A DNA stretch of 64,000 bases from Actinoplanes cyaneus (GCF_016862095.1 NZ_BOMH01000027.1:121145-185144), one strand, 5' to 3'. Shown: positions 9,247 to 17,823, counted from the first letter of the stretch. Numbers and translations are program-made. The notes: generated from the letters alone by a model not told the origin.

Positions 9247-9816
9247 GTGGAGGACGACGTGGACGGATGGCGCATCATGGAACGCCCGGGCCGGCTTGGC
9301 AGCGGCCGGCCACTGCGCGTCGCTGAATGGGATGACACGTACGGCCCGGGATCGTGGCGTCTGGCCTGGCTCATCGCCGGTCAATACCATGACGGCAATG
9401 CGTCGCTCAGCCTGTACGAAGATGCCTACTTCCATCTCCTGCACGGCAGCGCGGAGACGCGCGAGGCGTTGGTGAGCACCGCATGCGACGTCTTCGTGCA
9501 CGACCCGTCAGACACTGCGGCAGGACTCGATTATCGACATCAGGACGCGCCCGGTCACCATCTCGAGGACATCGCGATCCGGCGCTGCCTGGTACGCCTC
9601 GGTGTGTGGTTCCGCGGTGACCAACTCGTCCGGCTGGGCGGGGTGGACAAGGATCCCGACCCTGGATGGCTGCGGTCGCAGCTCAGCCCGCACCGGCTGC
9701 CCTTCCATCGGCCGGACCTCCTCGTCCGTCCCGAACTGACGGGCTGGTGGCTGCCGGGCTCGGTGGAGAGCTTCTACCAGTCCAACAAGTTCCTGCTGGC
9801 CCGGGCGGAGGGGTGA
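9247..9816 (+). CDS. Unknown protein, first gene of the TS-like operon
   Basis: 189 aa, no family recognised. The C-terminal stretch GWWLPGSVESFYQSNKFLLAR and the central acidic/His-rich segment (YRHQDAPGHHLEDIAIRRCLVRLG) look like conserved-domain sequence rather than a random ORF. No signal peptide or membrane helix. GTG start. Its stop overlaps the start of the thymidylate-synthase-like gene (GTGA), implying joint production and possibly a shared complex or pathway. Confidence 0.75.
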   Translation: MEDDVDGWRIMERPGRLGSGRPLRVAEWDDTYGPGSWRLAWLIAGQYHDGNASLSLYEDAYFHLLHGSAETREALVSTACDVFVHDPSDTAAGLDYRHQDAPGHHLEDIAIRRCLVRLGVWFRGDQLVRLGGVDKDPDPGWLRSQLSPHRLPFHRPDLLVRPELTGWWLPGSVESFYQSNKFLLARAEG

Positions 9817-10439
9817 CTGTGGAGATCGTCGTGGAGAACGTGGCCACCGGCTGGCCGCAGATCGTGGCCGCCTGCCGTGGCGAGCAGGCCACCCGCATTT
9901 CGACCCGGCATGGCATCTCCTTCGACTTACCCGGTCTCAGCATCGTCGTGCTCGATCCGCATGACCGGCGACCACCTGCTGAATTCGCCTTTCCGGAGCT
10001 CATCACCGACTACGCCAGCCGGCTCTTCGGCGAGGCGAAAGCCGACTCCCTGGTGGACCGGCGGCTGCGCCGCAAGAGCACGGCCGGTGGCACGGACCGG
10101 GATCAGCTCGACGAGATCCGCAGTCTGCTCCGGGCCGAGGAAAGCACACGGGGCGCGGTGTTCGACCTCTGGGATGTCGGCGAGGATCTGGGCGCCGATT
10201 TCCCGGTCTCGCCGGTCGGCGGGTGTTTCCGCGTCATCGAGGACGTGCTGTGGCTGTTCCTCACTGTTCGTAGCGTGGACGTGATGCTCGGCCTGGTGCC
10301 GGAACTGCTGGCCTTTGCCCGGGTGGCGACCGACATGGCGCTGGACTTGGGCCTGGCGGACGCCCGCCTGCAGGTGCACTGCTGGAGCGCCCACCTCTAC
10401 GAGATCGACTTCCTGACACCGATGCGGAGGCTCCGATGA
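9813..10439 (+). CDS. Thymidylate-synthase-like protein lacking the catalytic cysteine
   Basis: 208 aa (ThyA is about 264). The ThyA fold is readable: DQLDEIRSLLRAEESTRGAVFDLWDVGEDL matches the central helix and the xxxSxWNVGEL strand; FPVSPVGGCFRV aligns with LAPCHAFFQF; RSVDVMLGL with RSCDVFLGL (phosphate-binding Arg/Ser and Asp kept); and SAHLYEID with the nucleotide-binding THLYSNH. The position of the nucleophilic Cys (APCHA) is Val here; a Cys occurs three residues later. It is therefore unlikely to be a normal dTMP synthase. It may bind pyrimidine nucleotides or catalyse hydroxymethyl-type chemistry. GTG start in a 4-bp overlap; ATGA overlap with the next gene. Confidence 0.75.
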   Translation: MTVEIVVENVATGWPQIVAACRGEQATRISTRHGISFDLPGLSIVVLDPHDRRPPAEFAFPELITDYASRLFGEAKADSLVDRRLRRKSTAGGTDRDQLDEIRSLLRAEESTRGAVFDLWDVGEDLGADFPVSPVGGCFRVIEDVLWLFLTVRSVDVMLGLVPELLAFARVATDMALDLGLADARLQVHCWSAHLYEIDFLTPMRRLR

Positions 10440-11389
10440 GCCGGGTGCTGACCCTACTGGACAGCGGGTCGGTCGACCGCGGGACGATCGACCGGGTGCT
10501 GCAGTCGGTGGTGTTCTTCGCTGACGCGGTCGCCGTGCGGGCCTCGTACCGAGTCGCCGGCCCGGACAAGCCCCGAGCTCGGCAGATCGACCGGCGGCTG
10601 ACCGACCTGCACGAACAGAAGCTCGTCTCCCTCTGGGCGCACGAGTACGAGGTCGATGACGCGGGCCGGGTGCGCGCCCCGTTCGCCCCGGGTTCCGACC
10701 GTCGCACCGCCGATGTCGTCGTCGAAGCAGCCGGACTCGCCGAACGGCTTGCGGAAATGAACGACATGCTGCGGGTGAGTAGGGACGAGGCTTACCGCCG
10801 CCACCCCGGGCGACCGCTGCGGCAGGGCGTCGCCGAGGTCGTCAGCCTGCGCAACCACCTGAGCTCCCTGGTCATCTCCGCCGAACTCGGCCAGGACGGC
10901 CTGCTCGCGAACCCTGCCGCCCGAGGCATTCTGCTCCAGCCCGGTGGGGTCGACCGCCCGGCCACCTTCCGTGAGGCGGTGGCGCAGGAGGTCGTCGGCC
11001 GGCTGCGGCTAGGCCCTCTGAGCATGCTCACCCCTGAGGAGATCGCTGTCGCCCGCCGGAACAACGCCGGGTTCCGCCGGCTGCTGGACGAGGCCCTTCT
11101 CGCAATCTCCCGGGGAATGGACCCGGTCATCACGCCCGAGGCGGCGGCACAGGAAATCGTCAACCGGTACCGCGAGACAACCACCCGGATGAACCTGCGC
11201 TCGCAGACCGGTGCGCTCGCCACTGACGTCGCGTTCGACGTGCTGGGCATGGTGATGCCGCCGAGCGTCCTGGTGAAGTACGCGCTGAACGCATTCACCT
11301 GGCGCAGGCGGGCGAAGGAAGCTCAGCCCTACTTGATGCTGATGCACCTGGAGCGCCGGCTCGGGCAGCATGCGCCCCCGCCCCGTTGA
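10436..11389 (+). CDS. Unknown 317-aa protein, third gene of the TS-like operon
   Basis: No recognised family. Mostly helical and charged, with a possible membrane-associated or buried hydrophobic stretch near the C-terminus (FDVLGMVMPPSVLVKYALNAF) followed by basic residues. ATGA overlap with the thymidylate-synthase-like gene shows tight coupling. There is no nuclease, kinase or helicase motif that I can see. In a defence reading it could be an effector; in a biosynthetic reading an accessory protein. Neither is supported directly. Confidence 0.75.
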   Translation: MSRVLTLLDSGSVDRGTIDRVLQSVVFFADAVAVRASYRVAGPDKPRARQIDRRLTDLHEQKLVSLWAHEYEVDDAGRVRAPFAPGSDRRTADVVVEAAGLAERLAEMNDMLRVSRDEAYRRHPGRPLRQGVAEVVSLRNHLSSLVISAELGQDGLLANPAARGILLQPGGVDRPATFREAVAQEVVGRLRLGPLSMLTPEEIAVARRNNAGFRRLLDEALLAISRGMDPVITPEAAAQEIVNRYRETTTRMNLRSQTGALATDVAFDVLGMVMPPSVLVKYALNAFTWRRRAKEAQPYLMLMHLERRLGQHAPPPR

Positions 11390-11508
11390 CGATGCGCTCA
11401 CGGAAGATCTCGGCGCCCGGCTGCCTGGGCGTCATGGAGAGTGCCGCGAATCTGTCGCTGAGCAGCCGGATCCACTAGGCTGTCGCCAGCCTCCCGCACG
11501 ACCTCACC

Positions 11509-11799
11509 TTGCCGGCCCTGGCACGGAATCTCACCGACCGGCGCCGGCGTGACCAGGTCTTCCTGTTGCCACCCCAGGCCGGCGATTGTTTCCGGCTCTC
11601 CTTCGCCATCGACGGCGCGCGCCACGCCCTCGCCTTTCAGTACGTCTGGGCTGTTTCGGTGGCCGCTCGGGAGCGCGGCTCGCCGAATCCCGCCGACCTC
11701 CTGTTCTGGTGGCTGTTGCCGGCGATGGCGCAGGAGTGTGCGCGGGACCTCCGGCGAATAAGACGGGCGTTGTCAGCGGCCGATCGGCGGCTTTGCTGA
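11509..11799 (+). CDS. Doubtful small ORF or gene remnant
   Basis: 96-codon frame with protein-like composition (FRLSFAIDGARHALAFQYVWAV; ADLLFWWLLPAMAQECARDL), but the only start is a TTG, and a stop lies 11 codons upstream. It overlaps the 3' end of the HisG-like gene by 27 bp. It may be a decayed gene of the island. The rest of the 11390-11772 gap shows nothing else. Confidence 0.25.
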   Translation: MPALARNLTDRRRRDQVFLLPPQAGDCFRLSFAIDGARHALAFQYVWAVSVAARERGSPNPADLLFWWLLPAMAQECARDLRRIRRALSAADRRLC

Positions 11800-12408
11800 C
11801 ACGGGCAATGAGGGCAGTTCCGCGGTCGGCTGCCCACCCCAGCGCTCCGGCATCCGGCCGGGCAGCGACACGAGACACAGGTCGGTGGAGAGCAGCGGGA
11901 AGACGTCGCTGAGGCCGTTGGCGCGCAGCGTGTCGCCGCTGGTGACCAGCAGGACCCCGCCGCCCAGCGGGTCCGCGGCGATCACCGCCTCGGAGGAGCC
12001 GTGCATGGGCACGATCGGTAACTGGTCGTACTGCCGCGACTCGGTCAGCCAGCGGGTGGTGATCGCGGGATACTCCGAGTAGATCCGGCCCACCTGGCGA
12101 CCGGGGACGGCCACGAAGCACACGAAGGACGCCCGGCTCGGCCCCAGATCGCGGATGTCCAACTCCCGGTTGTTGGCGAGCGCCCACTCGACGGCGACGT
12201 CGTAGCCGGTCAGGCCGACGTCCGCGACTTCCAGTGCCACGATCTGCGGGACATCGGTGCCCCTGCACAACAGGATGTCGTGATCCCCTGCCTGCAACCG
12301 CAGTTGTCGGTGCTGTTCGATCTCCTCGGTGAGCCCGAACGTGTTCCGCAGATGGGCGTAGGCCGGCATGTGCAGGCGGCTCGACAGCGACGGCGCGCAG
12401 ATTCTCAT
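11773..12408 (-). CDS. HisG-like ATP phosphoribosyltransferase paralogue
   Basis: 211 aa, the length of the short catalytic HisG form. HisG features are visible in order: DHDILLCRGTDVPQIVALEVADVGLTGYDVAVE (periplasmic-binding-like fold), a substrate strand RIYSEYPAITTRWLTE, PMHGSSEAVIAADPLGG, and the PRPP loop TSGDTLRANGL. The N-terminal substrate motif PSKGRL is altered to PSLSSRL. The gene is not among histidine genes. It is last in an overlapping operon after a radical SAM and a deoxyribosyltransferase-like gene (ATGA overlap), so a PRPP-dependent step in another pathway is likely. Confidence 0.75.
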   Translation of the reverse strand: MRICAPSLSSRLHMPAYAHLRNTFGLTEEIEQHRQLRLQAGDHDILLCRGTDVPQIVALEVADVGLTGYDVAVEWALANNRELDIRDLGPSRASFVCFVAVPGRQVGRIYSEYPAITTRWLTESRQYDQLPIVPMHGSSEAVIAADPLGGGVLLVTSGDTLRANGLSDVFPLLSTDLCLVSLPGRMPERWGGQPTAELPSLPVSAKPPIGR

Positions 12409-12800
12409 CTGCTGTCCTTCAGCGCCTCGGCGAGGAAATCCGGTGCGTCCGCGGTGCTGACGACCTCCGTGACCAGCGCGGCGACGGCCGCTTCGGCCGG
12501 TGGCTCGGAGATGTAGACGGGCAGACCTAGTGCGGCCGCGAAGCCCGTCTCGATGCAGACGCTGCGGCCCGTGTAGCCGTCGGCGGCGACGATGTAGATT
12601 GCGGCCGAGCGCCGGATCTTGTCGAGAAACTCGTGGGTGAGCTCCCGCTTCTGTTCCGGTGTCACCTCGACCAGTTGTTCGTTGAAGTCAAACCGCGGGG
12701 TGTTGACGGTGATCCCGCGCTCGGCGAGGTGACCAGTGACGATCCGCACCACATCGTAGTACTTGGAACTGCTGCAGATGGTCAGCTCGCGCGCGCTCAC
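12405..12800 (-). CDS. Nucleoside 2-deoxyribosyltransferase-like protein
   Basis: 131 aa Rossmann-like protein of the NDT/TIR-like superfamily. The N-terminal strand LTICSSSKYYDVV, the strand SAAIYIVAADGYTG and the helix SVCIETGFAAALGLPVYI match the family's layout. The Glu of CIETGFA sits where the NDT nucleophile does, while the second Asp of the usual DGxxxDSG is missing. GTG start overlaps the radical SAM stop (GTGA), and the stop overlaps the HisG-like start. Glycosidic-bond cleavage or base exchange on a nucleos(t)ide is the likely chemistry. Confidence 0.7.
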   Translation of the reverse strand: MSARELTICSSSKYYDVVRIVTGHLAERGITVNTPRFDFNEQLVEVTPEQKRELTHEFLDKIRRSAAIYIVAADGYTGRSVCIETGFAAALGLPVYISEPPAEAAVAALVTEVVSTADAPDFLAEALKDSR

Positions 12801-13813
12801 GATGCCGCTCCTTTCGCGGGGTCTCCCAGCGAGACCAGATGCCGTGGGCACTGAAGATACCGTCGGCCCCGCTTCGCGGTCGTCAGCTGCTCCCAGCGCA
12901 TCGAGGGGGAGGGACCGGCCGGCACGGCATAGTGGTCGAGGCCGCGGCGGGTGGTCAGCGCGTCGTACGAGAGGTTGAACGGCCGTACGGCGAGACGCAA
13001 CGGCAGATCGGGCGCCAGCTCGGCCAATGCCGCATACAAATCGGACAGGTGGGCGTCACTCCAACCGGCGCCGCCGATCGCCGGGTAGACGTCGATGCCG
13101 AGTTCGAGAGCCCGGCGCAGACCCATGAGGACCCGTGGCCAGTCGGCGTCATCGGGCGTCGGATGGATGGTGACGTGGACCGCCAATCCGCCGATCGAGT
13201 GTAACCGGGCGGTGGTCCCGGCAGGGGCGGACTCCAGGGCGTACGCGAAGGCGGTCATGTTGCTCTCAACCTTGAGCAGGCAGATCTCGGCGAGATCGTG
13301 TCGCCGCAGTTCGTCGTGCACGTCGGCGACGAATTCGGGAACGAGCAGGGGCTCGCCGCCGCTGATGCGGAGGATGGACACTTGCTCTCCGGCCTCCTGC
13401 CGCTCGCGACGAAGAGCCACGAACGCACCCACTAGATCGGCGGCGGTGGTTCGGAAACTGTCCTGGGCGCTCAGATGCCGGAACTCCACGTAACAGTACG
13501 GGCAACGCAGGTTACAGGCTGCGACATGGCAGATGGCCGCGAGATTGTGGTCGCTCCAATGGCCGCCGAGCCGGGCAGCCGCCAGCACCGGGCTGTCCGA
13601 CAGCGTCGCTAGGTGCCGCATGCCGCTGAACTCCGGAAGACCGGTCGGCAGCCGCAACCGGCTCCGCTTCACCGGGACGAACAGCCGGAAGAAACGGTTC
13701 TGGACAGCGCCGAGCTTGGTCTTCGTCAGGTCGGTCAGCAAGATCTGCCCCGTGGGCGTGCGTACCTGGGTGTAAGCGCGCTGGATGGCACGGTTTGCTG
13801 AAGGGGTTGTCAT
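12797..13813 (-). CDS. Radical SAM enzyme
   Basis: 338 aa. The iron-sulfur motif is CNLRCPYC, with an additional Cys four residues before it and the glycine-rich SAM-binding RISGGEPLL downstream; a TIM-barrel core follows. There is no large Cys-rich C-terminal extension, so no obvious SPASM domain. Start at the ATG (13813), preceded by AGGTGGG. First gene of the three-gene overlapping minus-strand operon, with an 11-bp-arm palindrome about 70 bp upstream. Substrate unknown; its partners suggest a nucleotide. Confidence 0.85.
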   Translation of the reverse strand: MTTPSANRAIQRAYTQVRTPTGQILLTDLTKTKLGAVQNRFFRLFVPVKRSRLRLPTGLPEFSGMRHLATLSDSPVLAAARLGGHWSDHNLAAICHVAACNLRCPYCYVEFRHLSAQDSFRTTAADLVGAFVALRRERQEAGEQVSILRISGGEPLLVPEFVADVHDELRRHDLAEICLLKVESNMTAFAYALESAPAGTTARLHSIGGLAVHVTIHPTPDDADWPRVLMGLRRALELGIDVYPAIGGAGWSDAHLSDLYAALAELAPDLPLRLAVRPFNLSYDALTTRRGLDHYAVPAGPSPSMRWEQLTTAKRGRRYLQCPRHLVSLGDPAKGAAS

Positions 13814-13882
13814 TGACCCACCTGTCCCTGCGGTCCGGCGATGCTGCCAGGAATGAGACCGACATCGATGGTCCCCCGCGGT

Positions 13883-13906
13883 GTGGTCACCTGTCCAGGT
13901 GACCAC
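13883..13906. promoter_or_regulatory. Perfect palindrome upstream of the radical SAM operon
   Basis: Arms GTGGTCACCTG and CAGGTGACCAC with a 2-bp centre, in the 195-bp gap between the divergent radical SAM and histidine kinase genes. Likely operator for a dimeric repressor; the regulator is not identifiable here. Confidence 0.6.
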
Positions 13907-14008
13907 CCGACGCGCCGGGTGGGTGGAGACCGAGGCGTGAGGACCCGACTGTACTGACTAGCTCTCAGGAGGGATCCGGCCCCGGGGAGCCGCTGACACA
14001 ATGGACGG

Positions 14009-15256
14009 ATGACTCTTCCCGGCCTGGTGGCACCGCTGATCAGCGGTGTCACGTACCGGCGAGGCGTTCATCTGCTCCTGGGCGCGGTGATCGCCCTGCC
14101 GTACGTGTTGCTCGCCGTCGCGTTCCGGCGGATGATCGCCGAGGACCCGGCCAACCGGAGCCTGTTCGTCGTGACCGCGGTCGTGGCCGCCGCCGTCGCC
14201 GCGGTGCCGGCGTTCCTCGGCAGCACCCGCGCGCTGGAGATCGCCGCCGCCCGGTCCCTGCTCGGCGTCGGCCTGCCGGACACTGTGCCGGGCAAGCGGC
14301 TGCCCGCGGAGACGCGGATCCGGGGTGCGTTGTGGTTCGGGCTGCATCTCGCCGCGGGCGCCGTGATCGCCGTGCTGCTGCTGACCGCCCTGCCGGTGGT
14401 CGTGCTGGTCCTCGGCCGGCTGCTCGGCCTGCGGCCCGGCGACCTGCCGATCCCCGCCCCGGTGACCGTCCTCGAGGCGGTGGCCTGGGTCCTCGTGGCC
14501 CTCGGCGTGCTCGCCGGGACGGTGTATGTCGTGGCCGCGTTCGGGGCGCTCGCCGCGCTGATGGCGCCGGTCCTGCTCGGCCCGTCGGCCACCGAGCGCG
14601 AGCATGCCCTCGAGGTCCGGGCCCGGCAGCTCGCCGAGCGCAACCGGCTGGCCCGGGAGTTGCACGACTCCATCGGTCACGCGCTGACGCTGGCCACGCT
14701 GCAGGCGGGCGCGGCCGGGCAGGTCTTCGACACCGATCCGGCGTTCGCCCGCCGGGCGCTGACCGTCATCGAGGAGACCAGCCGGGCCGCGATGGACGAT
14801 CTCGACCACGTTCTCGGGGTGCTGCGTGACGCGCGCGACCACGACGGCACACCGCGCCCGCGGCGCACCCTGGTCCACCTCGGCCAGTTGTGTCAGGACG
14901 CGGAGGCGGCCGGGGTCCCCGTCGACCTCACGGTGGCCGGCCCGCTGGCGGCGGTGCCCGCGACGATGTCCCGCGAGGGTTTCCGGATCGTGCAGGAGGC
15001 CCTGACGAACGTTGCCCGGCACGCCGGGCGGGCGCCGGCGACCGTGCGGGTCGCCGTGGCCGGTGACGAGCTGACCATCGAGGTGCTCAACCCGATGCCG
15101 GAGCCGCCGCCGGTCCAGCGGCGCGGCGGGCACGGGCTCGGCGGCATGCGGGAGCGCGTCGATCTGCTGCGTGGCCGGCTCACCTTCGGCCACCACGCCG
15201 GCCGGTGGCGGGTGACGGCCCGGCTGCCGCTGCGCGACCCGGGTGACGGCCGGTGA
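14009..15256 (+). CDS. Sensor histidine kinase (NarL-type)
   Basis: 415 aa. Several N-terminal membrane helices (residues about 20-190), then HisKA_3 with the H-box NRLARELHDSIGHAL, then HATPase_c with EALTNVARHAG and the G-box GHGLGGMRERV. The stop overlaps the GTG of the following regulator (GTGA), so kinase and regulator are a coupled pair. The signal is not predictable from sequence. Encoded divergently from the radical SAM operon. Confidence 0.93.
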   Translation: MTLPGLVAPLISGVTYRRGVHLLLGAVIALPYVLLAVAFRRMIAEDPANRSLFVVTAVVAAAVAAVPAFLGSTRALEIAAARSLLGVGLPDTVPGKRLPAETRIRGALWFGLHLAAGAVIAVLLLTALPVVVLVLGRLLGLRPGDLPIPAPVTVLEAVAWVLVALGVLAGTVYVVAAFGALAALMAPVLLGPSATEREHALEVRARQLAERNRLARELHDSIGHALTLATLQAGAAGQVFDTDPAFARRALTVIEETSRAAMDDLDHVLGVLRDARDHDGTPRPRRTLVHLGQLCQDAEAAGVPVDLTVAGPLAAVPATMSREGFRIVQEALTNVARHAGRAPATVRVAVAGDELTIEVLNPMPEPPPVQRRGGHGLGGMRERVDLLRGRLTFGHHAGRWRVTARLPLRDPGDGR

Positions 15257-15912
15257 GCGAGCCCACGACGGTGCTGATCGTCGACGACGAGGAGCTGGTC
15301 CGGATGGGGCTGTGCGCGGTCGTCGACGCCCAGCCGGACCTGCGGGTGGTCGGGCAGGGTGCGGACGGTGCGGAGGTGCTGCCGCTGGTGGCCCGCCTGC
15401 GGCCGGACGTCGTGCTGATGGATGTGCGGATGCCCGCCATCGACGGGATCCAGGCCTGCCGGCACCTGCTGGCCCGCACCGACCGGCCGCCGCGCGTGCT
15501 GGTGATCACCACGTTCGAGAACGACGAGTATGTGTATGCCGCCTTACGGGCCGGTGCCAGCGGTTTCGTGCTGAAACGGGCCCGGCCGGCCCAACTGGCC
15601 GACGCGATCAGGGTGGTGGCCCGGGGTGACTCGCTGCTGTTCCCGGCGGCGATCCGGCGGCTGGCGGGCGCCTACGCCGGTGGCCGGGGCGCGACCCGGC
15701 TGGCCGACGCCCGGCTGACCGGTCGCGAGCTGGACGTGCTGCGCCGGATGGCGGCCGGGCGGTCCAACGCCGAGATCGCCGCCGACCTGTTCCTCGGCGT
15801 GGAGACGGTGAAGACGCACGTCGGCAACGTGCTCGCCAAGCTCGGAGCGAGGGACCGCACCCAGGCCGTCATCGCCGCCTACGAGTCGGGCCTGGTCAGC
15901 CCGGCCGGATGA
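15253..15912 (+). CDS. NarL-family response regulator
   Basis: 219 aa with receiver (VDDEE pocket, phospho-Asp in VVLMDVRMPA, ITTFENDEY, FVLKRARP) and C-terminal LuxR helix-turn-helix (LTGRELDVLRRMAAGRSNAEIAADL). Partner of the overlapping kinase. It resembles the pair at 1-1828 in arrangement and may be a paralogous system. Confidence 0.94.
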   Translation: MSEPTTVLIVDDEELVRMGLCAVVDAQPDLRVVGQGADGAEVLPLVARLRPDVVLMDVRMPAIDGIQACRHLLARTDRPPRVLVITTFENDEYVYAALRAGASGFVLKRARPAQLADAIRVVARGDSLLFPAAIRRLAGAYAGGRGATRLADARLTGRELDVLRRMAAGRSNAEIAADLFLGVETVKTHVGNVLAKLGARDRTQAVIAAYESGLVSPAG

Positions 15913-16080
15913 GCGAGCCGGCCGGGCGAGCCGCCCGCGCGGGCACGGCACCGGACGACCGGGAGAAGTCTGATGTTCCGGTGATCGCAATGTGGGTACC
16001 CGCGCCGCTCCGGCCTCTTACCGTGAATCCTGTTCGGTCGTCGCCCCGGCGACGTGTCGCTCTCGCCGTGAAGGGGCCTG

Positions 16081-17688
16081 GTGACCGGCATGGTGTCCAC
16101 TGGCGGACGTCTGAGCTCGCTGAGCATGCGCTCCAGTTTGCTGGTGACGGCCGCGGTCGGCCTGATCGTGGCAACCGTGGTCGGTGTCGTCGGGATCGTC
16201 CGGATGACGTCGATCGCGGACCGCGCGGACGCGATCTACACCAAGGCGCTGCAGCCGATCGCCGCGGTGATCGACATCCAGCAGGTGATCTGGCACTCGC
16301 GGTGGGCGAGCCTGTCCGGCACGACGTCGACGGACCCGGTCAAGGCGAAGGCCTACAACGCGGAGGCCACCCAGTACATCGATCTGGTGACGCGGCAGAT
16401 CACCGATTACGGCAGCCTCGACGTGAGCACCGCCGAGAAGTCGGCGATGTCCCAGGTGCAGGCGACCTGGGAGGGTTACCTGACCTATCGCGCCCAAGCG
16501 ATCGCCGCGAAGGACGCCGGCAACCTCGACGAGTGGCAGAACATCCGCACCACGAAGCTGAACCCGGCCATCGTGGAGGCGGTCAAGCACCTCGAGGAGC
16601 TCAAGACTCTCTCCCGGGACAAGGCGGCGGCCGCCGCCACGGACGCGCATGATGCCGCCGCCACCGCCCGGATCGCGATCATCGCCACGCTGATCGCCGG
16701 CATCCTGCTGGCCGGCGCGCTGGTCCTGCTGGTGGCCCGGGTGCTGGCCCGCCGGCTGGCCGCACTGGAGGCGGTGATGTCCGCGATGGCCTCCGGTGAC
16801 CTGCGGGAACGCCGGGCGGACAACGGCGGCGACGAGATCGGCCGGATGTCCCGGTCGGCGGTCGCCGCGGTCGATCACATGCGGACCGTCATGCAGACGC
16901 TGTCGGAGGCGAGTTCCGGCCTGACCCAGCGTTCCGAGGACATGCAGGAGGCGAGCCGCAACCTGTCCGGCGGCGTCGAGCAGACCTCCAGCCGGGTCAG
17001 CTCGATCGACCGGGCCGCGGAGGCGGTGACCGCGGGTGTGCAGGCGGTCGCCGGTGGCGCGCAGGAGATGGGCGCGGCGATCCGGGAGATCGCGATCAGC
17101 GCCGGTCAGGCCGCGAACGTGGCGTCCGGCGCGGTCGAGGTCGCCGCGCAGGCCGAGACCCTGATGACCAAACTGGACGTCTCGTCCGGCGAGATCGACA
17201 GCGTGGTCAAGACGATCACCGCGATCGCCGAGCAGACGAACCTGCTGGCGCTGAACGCCACGATCGAGGCCGCCCGGGCCGGCGAGCTCGGCAAGGGTTT
17301 CGCCGTCGTCGCCTCCGAGGTCAAGGATCTCGCGCAGGAGACCGCGAAGGCCACCGAGGACATCTCCCGCCGGGTCGAGGCGATCCAGCGCGACGCCAAG
17401 GAGGCGGTCGAGTCGATCGCCGGCATCGGCCAGATCATCGGCAACATCAACGACTTCCAGAACACCATCGCCTCGGCCGTCGAGGAGCAGAGCGCCACCA
17501 CCAAGGGCATGACCGACGACCTGGGCCGGGCCGCCGACGGCACCTCCGACATCAGCTCGCAGCTCGCCGAGGTCGTCAACGTCACCGCCACCACCGCGAG
17601 GGCCGCGGACGCCACCGAGACCGCCGCGACCGACCTGGCCCGGATCTCCACCCAGCTCCAGGACATCATCGGCACGTTCCGCTACTGA
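16081..17688 (+). CDS. Methyl-accepting chemotaxis protein
   Basis: 535 aa. One N-terminal membrane helix (LLVTAAVGLIVATVVGVVGI), a ~150-residue extracytoplasmic four-helix-bundle sensor, a second helix (IAIIATLIAGILLAGALVLLVARV), a HAMP domain, and the cytoplasmic signalling domain with the conserved hairpin EQTNLLALNATIEAARAGELGKGFAVVA. Start GTG 16081 or the nearby ATG at 16090. Implies a motile or sporangiospore-motile life stage with CheA/CheW elsewhere. Confidence 0.94.
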   Translation: MTGMVSTGGRLSSLSMRSSLLVTAAVGLIVATVVGVVGIVRMTSIADRADAIYTKALQPIAAVIDIQQVIWHSRWASLSGTTSTDPVKAKAYNAEATQYIDLVTRQITDYGSLDVSTAEKSAMSQVQATWEGYLTYRAQAIAAKDAGNLDEWQNIRTTKLNPAIVEAVKHLEELKTLSRDKAAAAATDAHDAAATARIAIIATLIAGILLAGALVLLVARVLARRLAALEAVMSAMASGDLRERRADNGGDEIGRMSRSAVAAVDHMRTVMQTLSEASSGLTQRSEDMQEASRNLSGGVEQTSSRVSSIDRAAEAVTAGVQAVAGGAQEMGAAIREIAISAGQAANVASGAVEVAAQAETLMTKLDVSSGEIDSVVKTITAIAEQTNLLALNATIEAARAGELGKGFAVVASEVKDLAQETAKATEDISRRVEAIQRDAKEAVESIAGIGQIIGNINDFQNTIASAVEEQSATTKGMTDDLGRAADGTSDISSQLAEVVNVTATTARAADATETAATDLARISTQLQDIIGTFRY

Positions 17689-17823
17689 CGTTCTCGCAGA
17701 TCAAAAGACGATTTCCCGGTACGGGGTGAGCACCGCGGAAGATTTCTCCGGCAGGGTGTCGAGTGGGCCGTCCGCCGTTCGACGCGTAGGTGAGAAGGCA
17801 CCCTGACACGAGGAGACAGCGAC

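Noticed and set aside
9813..10439. Ordinary thymidylate synthase (thyA)
   Set aside because: Short, and the catalytic Cys position is Val; the operon context is not thymidylate metabolism.
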